NCBI RefSeq assembly: GCF_014145325.1 | Contig: NZ_JACHTF010000015.1 | Span: forward strand, 1-64,000 | DNA length: 64,000 nucleotides | DNA from: Marilutibacter spongiae | GTDB taxonomy: Bacteria > Pseudomonadota > Gammaproteobacteria > Xanthomonadales > Xanthomonadaceae | Direction of reading: 5' to 3' | In this document: positions 18,401 to 28,296 of the stretch, one piece after another | How the letters are laid out: each line of letters starts with the position of its first letter | Position numbering within the stretch: the first letter of the stretch is position 1 | Notes under the pieces: model-generated | What the model saw: only the letters and a program-made list of their open reading frames with translations | What the model was told of the DNA's origin: nothing | Databases searched by the model: none | Position numbers and translations under genes: made by a program

Positions 18401-18419
18401 GCGAATGAGAGCTATTCGC
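18401..18419 (+). promoter_or_regulatory. putative Fur box and -10 element
   Basis: GCGAATGAGAGCTATTCGC is an imperfect 19-base palindrome with the A-A-T-G-A...A-T-T layout of Fur boxes. TTTAAT at 18421-18426 follows directly and could be the -10 element, so repressor binding would block the promoter. The receptor start codon is about 160 bases further on. The rest of 18227-18580 holds no gene that I can support. Confidence 0.65.
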
Positions 18420-18580
18420 GTTTAATGGGCGCCATTGTCGCCCGGTGGGCAAGCCGTCAGCCAGCCCCCGGATACCTCGAACCCCGCCTTTCGCCGCGGC
18501 CCCTCCGGGCCCGCCACGGTCGTGCCCGGCGGCGGATCCCGTCCCCACACGCGCATCGCCGCATCCGGAGTCTTACCCAC

Positions 18581-20794
18581 GTGAACACCCGTCGCACCCC
18601 CGCTCGCCGCGCCTCCCGTCTGCCCGTCCTGCGCGCCAGCGCCCGTGCCGTGCGCCTTGCGCTGGCAGGCCTCGCCTGCGCCGGCCTGGTATCGCCCCTG
18701 CACGCGGCGGAGGCGGCGCCGGACGGACGGGTGAGCGCCACCGACCTGGATGCCGTCGAAGTCGTGGCCCCGCGGGCCAGCGACTATCGCCCCGACGCCT
18801 CGGCCACCAGCACCGGTCTGGTCCTCAGCGCACGCGAGACCCCGCAGTCGATCACCGTGGTGACCCGGCAGCGCATCGAGGACGAGGGGCTGGAAACGGT
18901 GACCGACGTCGTCAACAACACCACGGGCGTATCGGTGAACCAGTACGAAACCCATCGCGCCGGTTTCACCGCGCGCGGCTTCGACATCACCAACCTGCAG
19001 GTCGACGGCGTGCCCACGACCTGGGAAGCGGCCTGGAGCTCGGGCGAAGTACAGACCAGCCTGGCGACCTACGATCGCGTGGAGGTCGTGCGTGGTGCCA
19101 CCGGCCTGATGACCGGCGCCGGCGATCCGTCGGCCGCGATCAACCTGGTCCGCAAGCGCGCCGACAGTCGCGAGCTCACCGGCAGCGTCGAGCTGGGCGT
19201 GGGCAGTTGGGATCGTCAACGCATGTACGGCGACGTCGCCGCGCCCCTCAATGCCTCGGGCAGCGTGCGCGTGCGCGCGTCGGGCGAGTTCGCGCAGGGC
19301 GGGAGCTGGCTGCGCTACGCAGACGACCAGAGCTCGACCCTGTTCGCCACGCTCGAGGCGGACCTCACGCCCTCGACGCGGCTGACCCTGGGCGTGAGCG
19401 AACAGGAAACCGCCAGCAACGGGCCGATGTGGGGCGGCCTGCCTTACCGCTACGCCGACAGCGGTCGCATCATTCCCTGGGATCGTTCCGATACGACGGC
19501 GGCGAAGTGGACGCGCTGGGACACTGCGTACACCAACGCGTACGCGAAGCTCGAGCACCGCTTCGCGAATGGCTGGCGCGTGCGTGCCGACGCCAGCCGC
19601 GGCGAACGCGATGCCGACTCCTTCCTGCTCTACCTGTCCGGCCCGCTCATCGAGGATGGCACCGGCCTGACCGCGTTCCCGGGCGCCTACATCACCGCGA
19701 CCCGCCAGGACGACGTCGGCCTGCACGTGGAGGGCCCCTTCACCCTGGGCGGGCGCGAGCACGCGTTCGCCGCCGGCATGCTGTACTCGGACAACGACTT
19801 CGTGGCCGACAGCCGCGATGCGCCCTGGCCGTATCCCGGGGTCGGCGACTTCGACGACTGGGATGGCAACTACCCGGAGCCCGCCTGGGGCGCGCCGTAT
19901 CGCTACGAGAATGGCAACACGCGCCAGGAGGCGCTGTATGCGGTCGCGCGCTGGTCGCTCGGTGCGCCGCTCTCCCTGGTCACCGGCGCGCGCGTGACCG
20001 ACTACAGCCGCACCGGCGAAGGCCTGTGGACCGCGCCGTATGAAGTCGATGTCGACCATGAAGTCACGCCGTATGCCGGCGTGGTCTGGGATTTCAGCCC
20101 GGCCTGGTCGGCCTATGCGAGTTACACCGACATCTTCCGCCCACAGGACGCACGCGACCTGCAGGGCGACCTGCTCGATCCGATCGTCGGCAAGAGCGCC
20201 GAACTCGGGTTGAAGGCCGAGCTGGCCGACGGGCGCCTGTACGCGTCGGCCGCGGTCTTCCGCATCGAACAGGACAACCTGGCGCAGGAGGCCGGCGTGG
20301 TCGATCGCGGCAACGGACCGGAGGTCTACTACCGCGCTGCCGAGGGTGCGACCAGCGACGGCTTCGAGATCGACCTGGCCGGCGAGATCCTGCCGGGCTG
20401 GAATGCCAGCGCCGGCTACAGCCAGTTCGAGGCCGAAGACGCCCATGGCGAAGCATTCAACACGATCTATCCGCGCAGGCTGCTGCGGCTGTTCACCACC
20501 TGGCGCCTGCCCGGTGCGTGGAGTGCGCTGACCCTGGGCGGCGGCGCGAGTTGGGAGAGCCGGACCTATACGGTCGATCCGGCCCTGCCCGGTGGCTCGG
20601 ACGGACGCATCGAGCAGGACGCCTTCGCCCTGGTCAACGTGATGGCCCGCTACGCGCTCAGCGACAACGTCGCCCTGCAGTTGAACGTGGACAACCTGCT
20701 GGACGAATCGCACTTCGGCATGTTTTCCGCCTACAACGCGCTCACATGGGGGGCGCCGCGAAGCATCAGCGCCACCGTCCGTTACCGCTTCTAA
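18581..20794 (+). CDS. TonB-dependent siderophore receptor
   Basis: 737 residues from GTG 18581, chosen because it gives a clean signal peptide (basic N-terminus, hydrophobic AVRLALAGLACAGLV, cleavage after HAA). The plug domain (about 70-180) contains TPQSITVVTRQRIED and RVEVVRGATGLMTGAGDPSA, typical of ferric-siderophore receptors such as FpvA/FhuE. The C-terminal beta barrel ends SISATVRYRF with terminal Phe. No FecR-type signalling extension is present. It is the first gene of a Fur-type operon with DUF3649, PepSY and DUF3325 genes. The ligand is probably a hydroxamate or mixed siderophore, but this is a guess. Confidence 0.92.
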   Translation: MNTRRTPARRASRLPVLRASARAVRLALAGLACAGLVSPLHAAEAAPDGRVSATDLDAVEVVAPRASDYRPDASATSTGLVLSARETPQSITVVTRQRIEDEGLETVTDVVNNTTGVSVNQYETHRAGFTARGFDITNLQVDGVPTTWEAAWSSGEVQTSLATYDRVEVVRGATGLMTGAGDPSAAINLVRKRADSRELTGSVELGVGSWDRQRMYGDVAAPLNASGSVRVRASGEFAQGGSWLRYADDQSSTLFATLEADLTPSTRLTLGVSEQETASNGPMWGGLPYRYADSGRIIPWDRSDTTAAKWTRWDTAYTNAYAKLEHRFANGWRVRADASRGERDADSFLLYLSGPLIEDGTGLTAFPGAYITATRQDDVGLHVEGPFTLGGREHAFAAGMLYSDNDFVADSRDAPWPYPGVGDFDDWDGNYPEPAWGAPYRYENGNTRQEALYAVARWSLGAPLSLVTGARVTDYSRTGEGLWTAPYEVDVDHEVTPYAGVVWDFSPAWSAYASYTDIFRPQDARDLQGDLLDPIVGKSAELGLKAELADGRLYASAAVFRIEQDNLAQEAGVVDRGNGPEVYYRAAEGATSDGFEIDLAGEILPGWNASAGYSQFEAEDAHGEAFNTIYPRRLLRLFTTWRLPGAWSALTLGGGASWESRTYTVDPALPGGSDGRIEQDAFALVNVMARYALSDNVALQLNVDNLLDESHFGMFSAYNALTWGAPRSISATVRYRF

Positions 20795-20814
20795 GGCGCG
20801 CGGAGGCCATGCCC

Positions 20815-21140
20815 ATGGACACGAGTCCCACCTCGGGCCCCGCAAGAGCGCCCGAACCCCGTGCTGCCCGGCACGTGGCCGTGCGCGTGGCGACGGCGCT
20901 CCTGGGCGGATACGCCTTTGCCTGGGGTTTCGTCGCGGCAACCGCGGCGCTGCTGTTCGCCGCCGGCATGGGCTTCCACGACGCCGAGTTCCTGGCCAGT
21001 GCGCTCGGCCTGCTGGGCTTCCTCGCGGTGTTCTTGTGGGCATCGCGACCCCCCGCCCAGGACGGTGCGCGGCGCTGCTGGCCGGGGGCGCGGTGGCCAT
21101 GGCCGCACTCGCGTCCACGATCCAGGCGGTACTCGCATGA
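20815..21140 (+). pseudogene. DUF3649 iron-uptake membrane protein, frameshifted
   Basis: The first part reads in one frame (ATG 20815 after GGAGG: MDTSPTSGPARAPEP, then membrane helices ATALLGGYAFAWGFVAATAA and LASALGLLGFLAVFLWA). The expected last helix, LLAGGAVAMAALASTIQAVL, is in another frame and stops at 21138-21140, overlapping the PepSY start by ATGA. The length 326 is one base short of a multiple of three. The break maps to about 21041-21060, near a run of six C; a seventh C would restore a full protein of about 108 residues. It is either a true mutation or a sequencing error. Confidence 0.8.
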
Positions 21141-22831
21141 GCGCGGCCATGCCCGTTGCCCCGGGCTTCCGCCAGGCGATGGCATGGCTGCACACCTGGT
21201 TCGGCCTGGTGCTGGGCTTCGTGCTGATGGCGGCGTTCTTTTTCGGCGCGCTGTCGGTGTTCGACCGCGAGATCGATCGCTGGTCGATTCCCGCGACCCG
21301 CTTCGAAGCGCAGCCGATGCCCGCGTTCGACACGGTGCTGCGGCCGGCCTTCGAACGCATGCAGCCGGTGCCCGCGGCGGTGGCGGCGATGTCGGCGCGC
21401 GTCGACGGGCCCATGCCGGAGCGCTACGAGACCGTGGTGAGCTGGAGCGCCTACACCACCCATCGCGACCCGGTCCTCGCACTGTATGCCGGCTACGAGG
21501 TGCCCAACGCGAAGGATCCCGAAGAGGCGATCTGGGCCTACGGCACGATCGATCCCCGCGATGGCACGCCGCTGCCGGACGAACGCCTGAAGATCGGCAG
21601 CGGCTTCTTCTACCCGATGCACTACAGCCTGACGCTGGACTGGAAGAACCTGGGCATCTGGATCGTCGGTCTGTCTGCGCTGGTGATGCTGGCCGCGCTC
21701 GCCAGCGGCGTGGTCATGCACCGCAGGCTGTTCCGCGAACTGTTCACCTTCCGCCCCGGGAAGGGCCGGTTGCGCAGCGTGCTGGACCTGCACAACCTGA
21801 CCGGCGTGGTCGCACTGCCGTTCCACTTCTTCTTCGCCTTCACCGGCCTGCTCATCTTCGCCGCGGCGTACTACTTCCCCGTCGGCCATACGCAACTGCA
21901 CGACCTCCACGACCTGCACGCGGAGGTGGAGGCGCGCGAGACCGGGCTGCCGCACCAGCGCGCCGGCGTACCCGCGGGCCTGGCCGACGTCGACGCCATG
22001 GTCGCCGAGGCGCGCCGGCGCTGGCAGGCGCGCGGCATGGCCGGCGAGGTCGGCTTCCTGGTGCTGCAACACGTCGGCGACGCCAACGGCTACGTCAGCG
22101 TCCACCGCGCCGGCACCGACCGCATCGCCCTGGTCGGACAGGGCATCCACTTCAGGGCGGCGACCGGCGAAGTGCTCCACGAGGATCCGCCGCCGACGGC
22201 GGTGGCGCGGGTCAGCGAGTTCCTGACCGGCCTGCACCTGCAGCACTTCCGCCACTGGCTGCTGCGCTGGTTGTACGTATTCGGCGGACTGTCGGGCGCG
22301 GTCTGCATCGCCACCGGGTTCGTGTTCTTCGTCGAGAAGCGCAAGCGCCAGCACGCGAAGCAGGGGCGCCAGGGCGCGCGCGTGGTCGATGCGCTCGCCG
22401 TCGCCGCGGTGACCGGCACGCTCCTGGCGACGTTGGGTATCCTCGTCGCCAACCGTCTCCTGCCCGATGACCTGCCGGCGCGCGGCGACTGGGAACGCCT
22501 GGCGTTCTGGGGAAGCGGGTTGCTGGCGCTGCTGCATGCGGGCTGGCGCAGTGCGCCGGTCGCGGCGGGAGGCCCGAACCCGGCCTGGCGCGAGCAATGC
22601 TGGGCCGTGGCCGCCATGGCCATCGCCGCGGTACTGCTGAACTGGGCGAGCACCGGCGACCACCTGCTGCGCACGCTCGGTACCGGCTACTGGCCGGTCG
22701 CGGGTCTGGACCTGGCGCTGCTCGCGACGGCACTGCTGGCAGCGCTGGCCGGTCGGCGGCTCCGACGCCGGGCCGTGAGCGCAGGCGACGCTGCCACCAC
22801 CGCCGTCGGCAGGGAGGTGGCGCGTGCCTGA
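21137..22831 (+). CDS. PepSY-associated TM protein (ferrisiderophore reductase-like)
   Basis: 564 residues with an N-terminal membrane helix (WFGLVLGFVLMAAFFFGALS), a periplasmic PepSY region, a second pair of helices around 175-250, another periplasmic domain, then helices near 370 and 415-540. Conserved histidines lie in or near the helices (WLHTWFG, VMHRRLF, PFHFFF), as in FoxB/PiuB-type proteins thought to carry heme and reduce ferric siderophores. It is coupled to the frameshifted DUF3649 gene upstream (ATGA overlap) and overlaps the DUF3325 gene downstream. Confidence 0.88.
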   Translation: MSAAMPVAPGFRQAMAWLHTWFGLVLGFVLMAAFFFGALSVFDREIDRWSIPATRFEAQPMPAFDTVLRPAFERMQPVPAAVAAMSARVDGPMPERYETVVSWSAYTTHRDPVLALYAGYEVPNAKDPEEAIWAYGTIDPRDGTPLPDERLKIGSGFFYPMHYSLTLDWKNLGIWIVGLSALVMLAALASGVVMHRRLFRELFTFRPGKGRLRSVLDLHNLTGVVALPFHFFFAFTGLLIFAAAYYFPVGHTQLHDLHDLHAEVEARETGLPHQRAGVPAGLADVDAMVAEARRRWQARGMAGEVGFLVLQHVGDANGYVSVHRAGTDRIALVGQGIHFRAATGEVLHEDPPPTAVARVSEFLTGLHLQHFRHWLLRWLYVFGGLSGAVCIATGFVFFVEKRKRQHAKQGRQGARVVDALAVAAVTGTLLATLGILVANRLLPDDLPARGDWERLAFWGSGLLALLHAGWRSAPVAAGGPNPAWREQCWAVAAMAIAAVLLNWASTGDHLLRTLGTGYWPVAGLDLALLATALLAALAGRRLRRRAVSAGDAATTAVGREVARA

Positions 22832-23216
22832 ATTGATGCTGGCGATCGCCCTGGCCGCCTGCATCGTTGGCGTGGGCTGGCTGGCCCTGGCGATGGACGT
22901 GCATGGGCGACAGGCCTGGGGCCGCGCTGCCGGGGCGAAGGCGAAGCGCGCGCTGCGGGCGATGGGCGCGGCGGCGCTGGTGGTCGCGCTTGTGCTGTGC
23001 CTGCGCGTGGACCACGCCACGATGGCGGTGTTGGTCTGGGTGATGGCGCTGGCCGTCGGCGCCGTCGCGGTCGCGATGATGCTGGCGTGGCGTGCCCGGT
23101 GGCTGGGCCTGCTGGCGCCCTGGTTCGGTCGGGGTTCCCGGGGGCCAGTACCCGCTTCGATTCCCGACGGACCCGCGCGTCGCGACCCGGGCAAGTCCAG
23201 GAGTCGAACCCGATAG
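22824..23216 (+). CDS. DUF3325 family membrane protein
   Basis: 130 residues from GTG 22824, with GGAGG seven bases upstream. Three membrane helices (about 3-24, 42-62, 68-90) and the conserved pattern GWLALAMDVHGRQAWG fit DUF3325, which regularly ends DUF3649-PepSY iron operons. The last 30 residues are hydrophilic and arginine-rich and may not be conserved. Function is unknown; it probably assists siderophore-iron processing in the inner membrane. Confidence 0.82.
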   Translation: MPELMLAIALAACIVGVGWLALAMDVHGRQAWGRAAGAKAKRALRAMGAAALVVALVLCLRVDHATMAVLVWVMALAVGAVAVAMMLAWRARWLGLLAPWFGRGSRGPVPASIPDGPARRDPGKSRSRTR

Positions 23217-23405
23217 GCACGCAGCCGTCCCTCGTCTCCCGCGGGGCAGGACGCACCCGCGTCCGCCCGCCCGGATTCGCCGACGATCGCCTCGAATCCT
23301 CGCGTGAGAGCGTCGCGCGCTGACGGGGGTAGCTCCCCACCGCCGTCGCCGACTTTACGAGCGCTTCCGGCTGCGCTGCAGCCGCAAGCCTGGTGGCCCC
23401 TGGCG

Positions 23406-23783
23406 TCAGAGGGGCTGGATGATCGCCAGGATGTTGCCTTCGCTGTCCTTGAACCAGGCGGCACGGACGCAGCCGCTGCTGCCGATGTCGCCTTCCCATT
23501 CCGTGTCGGGCATGTCGTAGTGCTCGAAGCGAACGCCGCGCTGTTTGAGCGCGGCGACCTCGCGCTCGATGTCGTCGACTTGCCAGAAGGCCTGGCTCGC
23601 GAGCGACGTGCCGGCATTGCCGGTCGGATACAGGAACGCGGCGGTCCCGCCGCCGAAGGCATAGGTGACGCCACCTTCCAGTTCGGCGCCCGGCACGAGG
23701 CCGAGGACCTGTTCGTAGAAGTGCCGCGCACGCACGACATCGCGCGCGGGGAGATAGGCATGAATCGGATGGTCCTGGAGCAT
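23406..23783 (-). CDS. VOC-family (glyoxalase-like) protein
   Basis: 125 residues forming one vicinal-oxygen-chelate unit of two beta-alpha-beta-beta-beta repeats: the first from HAYLPARDVVRARHFYEQVL, the second from AFWQVDDIEREVAAL, ending KDSEGNILAIIQP. The ILAIIQP end is typical of the PhnB/bleomycin-resistance-like group. It could be a dioxygenase, isomerase or binding protein; metal residues are not diagnostic. AGGAGG precedes ATG 23783. Confidence 0.88.
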   Translation of the reverse strand: MLQDHPIHAYLPARDVVRARHFYEQVLGLVPGAELEGGVTYAFGGGTAAFLYPTGNAGTSLASQAFWQVDDIEREVAALKQRGVRFEHYDMPDTEWEGDIGSSGCVRAAWFKDSEGNILAIIQPL

Positions 23784-24011
23784 GGTGTCCTCCTGTGGAG
23801 GGGCGCGGGTGAACGCGACCGATCGCGGCCGGTACTGGATCGACGATCCGGCCCATGCGGTTTCGACAGCGCCGGCATGTGCCCGCCGTCTGTGCGCGCG
23901 TGCCGGGCCGGTGGCGTACAAACGCGTCGTCGAACAGGAGCCCGAAGGGGGCAGGTCGCCCGCCCGGTGATCGAACCAGGGTGAAACGCCCGGCTATCGC
24001 ACGCCGCGAGG

Positions 24012-24050
24012 CGCCGGGCCTGGAATGCCCCGGGGATTCCAGGCCCGGCG
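24012..24050. terminator. strong hairpin downstream of the catalase gene
   Basis: A perfect 15-bp stem (CGCCGGGCCTGGAAT with ATTCCAGGCCCGGCG) around a 9-base loop lies 6 bases after the catalase stop on the minus strand. No T-run follows, so it may protect the 3' end or aid factor-dependent termination. Confidence 0.6.
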
Positions 24051-24055
24051 TGGGA

Positions 24056-26158
24056 TCACCCTCGTTTGGCGCCGCGCTTCCAGAACCGGCCCTTCGCCGC
24101 GTCGACGAAGCCGGCGACGTCCGCGGGCTCGACGACGCCTGCATCGGCCTTGATCTTCGCGGCCGCGAACAGGTGCTTGCGGGTCCCGCCGCAGGCGGCG
24201 ATGGCCTTGAGGTGGTGGAAGGCATCGCGGAACCAGTCCACCGCACCCGGATCCCGGGCCAGGCGCGCGGCCTCGTCCGGATCGAGGATGCTGGCGACGG
24301 CGTCGAACATCGCCGACGGCGTGCCCGCCAGCTGGGCATCGGCCTCCAGGGGTTTGCCGTCGGCAAGGCGGATGCGCAGTTTCGGTGCGACGACGGTGAC
24401 GTGCGCGCCGGCCTTCTCCACGCCGCGCTTGAGGGCCTTGAGCTGCGTGCCGTCGCTGCCCTCGGCGACCAGGATCGCGATCGAACGGCCCTTCAGGGTG
24501 TCCTTCATGCGATCGATGATGCGCAGGGCGGGGGACGGGGCCAGGTCGAGGATGGGCGCCGCCGGATCGGGCGCGGCCGGCAATGCATCCATGCCGAGGC
24601 CGTCGGCGACGCGCAGTGCCAGTGCCTCGTCGACATGGCGAAGGTGGCCGACGATCGCCTCGCGCACGTGCGGCGTGCCGACCTTCGACAGTTCGAAGGT
24701 ATACGCCGCCGCCATGTGGCCCTGCTCGATCGCGCTCTGGCTGCGGTAGAACATCCGCGCCTGGCTGTAGTGGTCGGCGAAGCTGGCCGGCCGCACGCGG
24801 CCCTTGCGGGCGTCGTCCGGGGCGCGTTCGCCGAAGGAGCGGAAGCCACGCGCCTCGCTGGCGCGCGGGCCCTCCGGGTCCAGGCTTTGCGGCTCGTAGG
24901 CGACGCGGCCGCGAGGTGCTTCCATCTGCATGTGGCCGTCGCGCTGGTGGTGCGCGAACGGGCACTTGGGCGCGTTGACCGGGATCTGGTGGAAGTTGGG
25001 GCCGCCCAGTCGCTTGAGCTGGGTGTCGAGATAGGAGAACAGTCGACCCTGCAGCAGCGGGTCGTTGCTGAAGTCGATGCCGGGCACGACGTTGGCCGGG
25101 CAGTAGGCCACCTGTTCGGTCTCGGCGAACACGTTGTCGGGATTGCGGTCGAGCACCATGCGCCCGATGACGGTGAGCGGCACGATTTCCTCGGGGATGA
25201 GCTTGGTCGGGTCGAGGTGGTCGAACGGGAAGCGTTCGGCATCCTCCTCGCTGAACAGCTGCACGGCCAGCTCCCATTCGGGGAAGTCGCCGCGGTCGAT
25301 CGCTTCCCACAGGTCGCGGCGGTGGAAGTCGTTGTCGGCGGCCTGCAGCTTCAGCGCCTCGTCCCACAGCGTGGACTGCAGGCCCAGCTTCGGTCGCCAG
25401 TGGAACTTGACGAAGGTCGATCCACCCTCGGCATCGACCAGCCGGAAGGTATGGATGCCGAAGCCCTCGATCATCCGCAGGCTGCGCGGGATGGCGCGGT
25501 CGCTCATTGCCCAGGCGACCATGTGCATGCTTTCGGGCATCAGCGAGACGAAGTCCCAGAACGTGTCGTGGGCGCTGCCGGCCTGCGGCCAGCCGCGATC
25601 AGGCTCCATCTTCACCGCGTGGATGAGGTCGGGGAACTTCATCGCGTCCTGGATGAAGAACACCGGGATGTTGTTGCCGACCAGGTCCCAGTTGCCTTCG
25701 TCGGTGTAGAACTTGACCGCGAAGCCGCGCACGTCGCGGGGCGTGTCGACCGAGCCGGCGCCGCCGGCGACGGTGGAAAAGCGGCAGAACACCGGGGTGC
25801 GCTTGCCTTTCTCGACCAGGACCTTCGCCGTGGTGTACTTCGACAGCGAGCGCGTGAGCTCGAAATAGCCGTGCGCGGCGCTGCCGCGCGCATGCACGAT
25901 GCGTTCGGGGATCCGCTCGTGGTCGAAGTGGGTGATCTTCTCCCGGAGGATGAAGTCCTCCAGCAGCCCCGGGCCGCGCGGCGAGGCGCGCAAGGCGTTC
26001 TGGTTGTCGGGGACAGGGATGCCCTGCGCGGTGGTCATCGTTGGATGGTTGCCGCCGGCCTGGTGCTGCGGTTCGCCGCCGCTGCCGCGCCGCTGCGCGT
26101 CCTTCTGTCCGGTCCTGGAACGTGGGGCGGGTGTCGCCTTCTTGCTGCGGCTGGCCAT
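24056..26158 (-). CDS. katE: large-subunit clade II catalase (HPII-type)
   Basis: 700 residues, the size of KatE/HPII. It breaks down hydrogen peroxide with heme. The catalytic His is in [12 protein letters not shown] and the Asn in [13 protein letters not shown]; the heme-ligand Tyr is in [10 protein letters not shown]. The extra C-terminal flavodoxin-like domain of large catalases follows (about 545-690, [14 protein letters not shown]). AAGGAG lies 6 bases before ATG 26158; in-frame ATGs upstream overlap the opposite gene and are rejected. The lysine-rich N-terminus ([14 protein letters not shown]) is typical. Confidence 0.95.
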   Translation of the reverse strand: MASRSKKATPAPRSRTGQKDAQRRGSGGEPQHQAGGNHPTMTTAQGIPVPDNQNALRASPRGPGLLEDFILREKITHFDHERIPERIVHARGSAAHGYFELTRSLSKYTTAKVLVEKGKRTPVFCRFSTVAGGAGSVDTPRDVRGFAVKFYTDEGNWDLVGNNIPVFFIQDAMKFPDLIHAVKMEPDRGWPQAGSAHDTFWDFVSLMPESMHMVAWAMSDRAIPRSLRMIEGFGIHTFRLVDAEGGSTFVKFHWRPKLGLQSTLWDEALKLQAADNDFHRRDLWEAIDRGDFPEWELAVQLFSEEDAERFPFDHLDPTKLIPEEIVPLTVIGRMVLDRNPDNVFAETEQVAYCPANVVPGIDFSNDPLLQGRLFSYLDTQLKRLGGPNFHQIPVNAPKCPFAHHQRDGHMQMEAPRGRVAYEPQSLDPEGPRASEARGFRSFGERAPDDARKGRVRPASFADHYSQARMFYRSQSAIEQGHMAAAYTFELSKVGTPHVREAIVGHLRHVDEALALRVADGLGMDALPAAPDPAAPILDLAPSPALRIIDRMKDTLKGRSIAILVAEGSDGTQLKALKRGVEKAGAHVTVVAPKLRIRLADGKPLEADAQLAGTPSAMFDAVASILDPDEAARLARDPGAVDWFRDAFHHLKAIAACGGTRKHLFAAAKIKADAGVVEPADVAGFVDAAKGRFWKRGAKRG

Positions 26159-26435
26159 GCGAACTCCTTTGCGGGGGCGGGCAAGGAGTGTTGCGCGCGG
26201 CCGGTGAAGGCCTTGGAGAGATGGCGTGAATGCGTATGGCGGCCGTTCAGTCGCAACGGCGACCCGGTCGCGGCGACGCGCCCGTTGCATGCCGGCCGCT
26301 CTCAGCCGGTGCGTCCGGTTCACGTCCGCACCACGCGCGACCGCCGATGCTCCACTGCTCGCCCGCGCCTCGTGGCCGGCCCGTACCCGCGATGGGCGAG
26401 TCCCGCCACGGGTCCCGACCGGAGCACGCCACCGG

Positions 26436-27644
26436 ATGATCTTTTCCACCCCCGACAAACAGATCCGATACACGCTCGCGCACCAGTGCCCGGTGGAGTC
26501 GCCGCAGTTCCTGCGCGAGATGGGCGTCATGCTCGGGCCCGCCATCCTCCCCGGCAACCGCGTGACGCCACTGCGCAACGGCGCGGAAATCTTCCCGGCG
26601 ATGCTGGAGGCCATCCGCGCGGCCCGCACGACGATCACCTTCGAGACCTACATCTACTGGTCGGGCGAGATCGGCCGGGTGTTCGCCGATGCGCTCTCCG
26701 AGCGCGCGCGGGCAGGCGTCAGGGTGCACATGCTGATCGACTGGGTGGGCAGCGCGAAGATGGAGCAGTCCCTGCTCGAGCGCATGGAAGCCGCGGGTGT
26801 CCGCCTGGTCCGCTACCGGCCGCTGAACTGGTACAACTTCGGCCGCATGAACAACCGAACCCACCGCAAGCTGCTCGTGGTGGACGGCACGGTGGGGTTC
26901 ACCGGCGGCGTGGGGATCGCGGACCCCTGGGAAGGCGACGCGCAGGATCCCGACCATTGGCGCGACATGCATTTCCGCGTGGAAGGGCCGGTCGTCGCGC
27001 AGATGCAGACCGCCTTCAACGACAACTGGATCAAGACCACCGGCCAGGTGCTCAACGGCGAGGACTTCTTCCCCGAGCTGCACCGCGTCGGGGACACCCA
27101 CGCGCACCTGTTCGTGGCCTCGCCGGCCGGGGGCGCGGAGAGCATGCACATCATGTACCTGATGGCGATCGCCGCCGCCGAGCACAGCATCGACCTGCAG
27201 GCGGCGTACTTCGTCCCCGACCCGCTGGCGGTCGAAGCCCTGGTGGCGGCCTGCGCGCGCGGGGTGCGCGTGCGCATCACGGTGCCGGGCCAACACATCG
27301 ACTCGAAGGTCGTCCGCATCGCGTCCAGGGCCGCCTGGGGCGAACTGCTGTTGGCCGGCGTGGAGATCCACGAGTACCGCCCGACGATGTTCCACAACAA
27401 GATGCTGATCGTCGACCGCGCGCTGGTGTCGGTCGGCTCCACCAACTTCGACATGCGCTCCTTCCGCCTGAACGACGAGGCCAACCTCAACCTCTACGAC
27501 ACGGCGTTCGCCGAGGCGATGACGGCGGTCTACGAGGCCGACCTCGAGCGCACCCGGGCCTACACCCACGACGCCTGGCGGCAGCGGCCGTGGCGGCAGA
27601 AGTGCCTGGAGAAGGTGGTGCGGCCGTTCAAGTCGCAGCTCTAG
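26436..27644 (+). CDS. phospholipase D / cardiolipin synthase-like protein
   Basis: 402 residues with two HKD motifs: [16 protein letters not shown] (first half) and [20 protein letters not shown] (second half). This is the pair used by cardiolipin synthase and related phosphatidyltransferases. There are no obvious N-terminal membrane helices, as in ClsB-type enzymes. It probably transfers phosphatidyl groups between glycerophospholipids at the inner membrane. ATG 26436 has only a distant GGAG; the upstream extension is arginine-rich and not family-like. Confidence 0.9.
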   Translation: MIFSTPDKQIRYTLAHQCPVESPQFLREMGVMLGPAILPGNRVTPLRNGAEIFPAMLEAIRAARTTITFETYIYWSGEIGRVFADALSERARAGVRVHMLIDWVGSAKMEQSLLERMEAAGVRLVRYRPLNWYNFGRMNNRTHRKLLVVDGTVGFTGGVGIADPWEGDAQDPDHWRDMHFRVEGPVVAQMQTAFNDNWIKTTGQVLNGEDFFPELHRVGDTHAHLFVASPAGGAESMHIMYLMAIAAAEHSIDLQAAYFVPDPLAVEALVAACARGVRVRITVPGQHIDSKVVRIASRAAWGELLLAGVEIHEYRPTMFHNKMLIVDRALVSVGSTNFDMRSFRLNDEANLNLYDTAFAEAMTAVYEADLERTRAYTHDAWRQRPWRQKCLEKVVRPFKSQL

Positions 27645-27720
27645 GCACCGCGGTGCCCGGAAGGCGTCGGACCGGAAGGGCGCTGGCGTATGCTGGAGGC
27701 CGGCCTCCGGGAGCGTGGAC

Positions 27721-28194
27721 ATGCGTGGATCGTGTATTCGATGGCTGCTGGCGATGTCGATCGCGATGGCCGGCACGGCATTGGCCTCGGAGCCGTCGCC
27801 CGTGCCGGCGGGCCACGATGCCGCGCTTGCCGAAAAGCTGGGTGCCGACGAGTACGGCATGCGCCGCTATGTGCTGGTGATCCTGAAGTCCAGCGACACC
27901 CCGGTGCCCGCGGGTGCTTCGCGCGACGCGATGTTCAAGGGGCATTTCGCCAACATGAAGCGCCTCGCCGACGCGGGCACCCTGGTCCTGGCCGGCCCAT
28001 TGGACGGCGTCGACGGCTGGCGTGGCCTGTTCGTGCTCGCGATCGATGACGTCGAGGCGGCGAAGGCGATCGTCGCCACCGACCCGGTGGTCGCGCAAGG
28101 CGAAATGGTGCCCGAGTTCCATGCCTATTACGGATCGGCCGCGCTGATGGGCGTCAACGAGGTGCACGCGCGCATCGCCCGCGCGAGTCCCTGA
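27721..28194 (+). CDS. exported YciI-like protein
   Basis: 157 residues. A signal peptide (MRGSCIRWLLAMSIAMAGTALA) is followed by a YciI/YCII-like alpha-beta fold (YVLVILKSSDTPVP, HFANMKRLADAGTLVLAGPL, GLFVLAIDDVEAAKAIVATD). The His/Asp pair in the family is thought catalytic, but its substrate is unknown. Most YciI proteins are cytosolic, so a periplasmic member is less usual. GGGAG lies 7 bases before ATG 27721. Confidence 0.85.
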   Translation: MRGSCIRWLLAMSIAMAGTALASEPSPVPAGHDAALAEKLGADEYGMRRYVLVILKSSDTPVPAGASRDAMFKGHFANMKRLADAGTLVLAGPLDGVDGWRGLFVLAIDDVEAAKAIVATDPVVAQGEMVPEFHAYYGSAALMGVNEVHARIARASP

Positions 28195-28296
28195 GCGCGG
28201 GGCGACCGGCACCTGCGTCCCGGTGGCGACGGCGTGAAGCCCGGCGAACCGGTCGCCGGTTAGGCTGGCGGCCTCTCGTAACGCGGAGGCCCGGCC

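Noticed and set aside
18422-23878. Very long minus-strand open frame (1818 codons) opposite the receptor and PepSY genes
   Set aside because: It is antisense to four well-supported genes and shows only GC-rich, Arg/Ala/Gln-biased translation without domains; a shadow frame.
26159-26638. N-terminal extension of the catalase up to 26638
   Set aside because: It overlaps the divergent phospholipase gene, is not catalase-like, and AAGGAG precedes ATG 26158.
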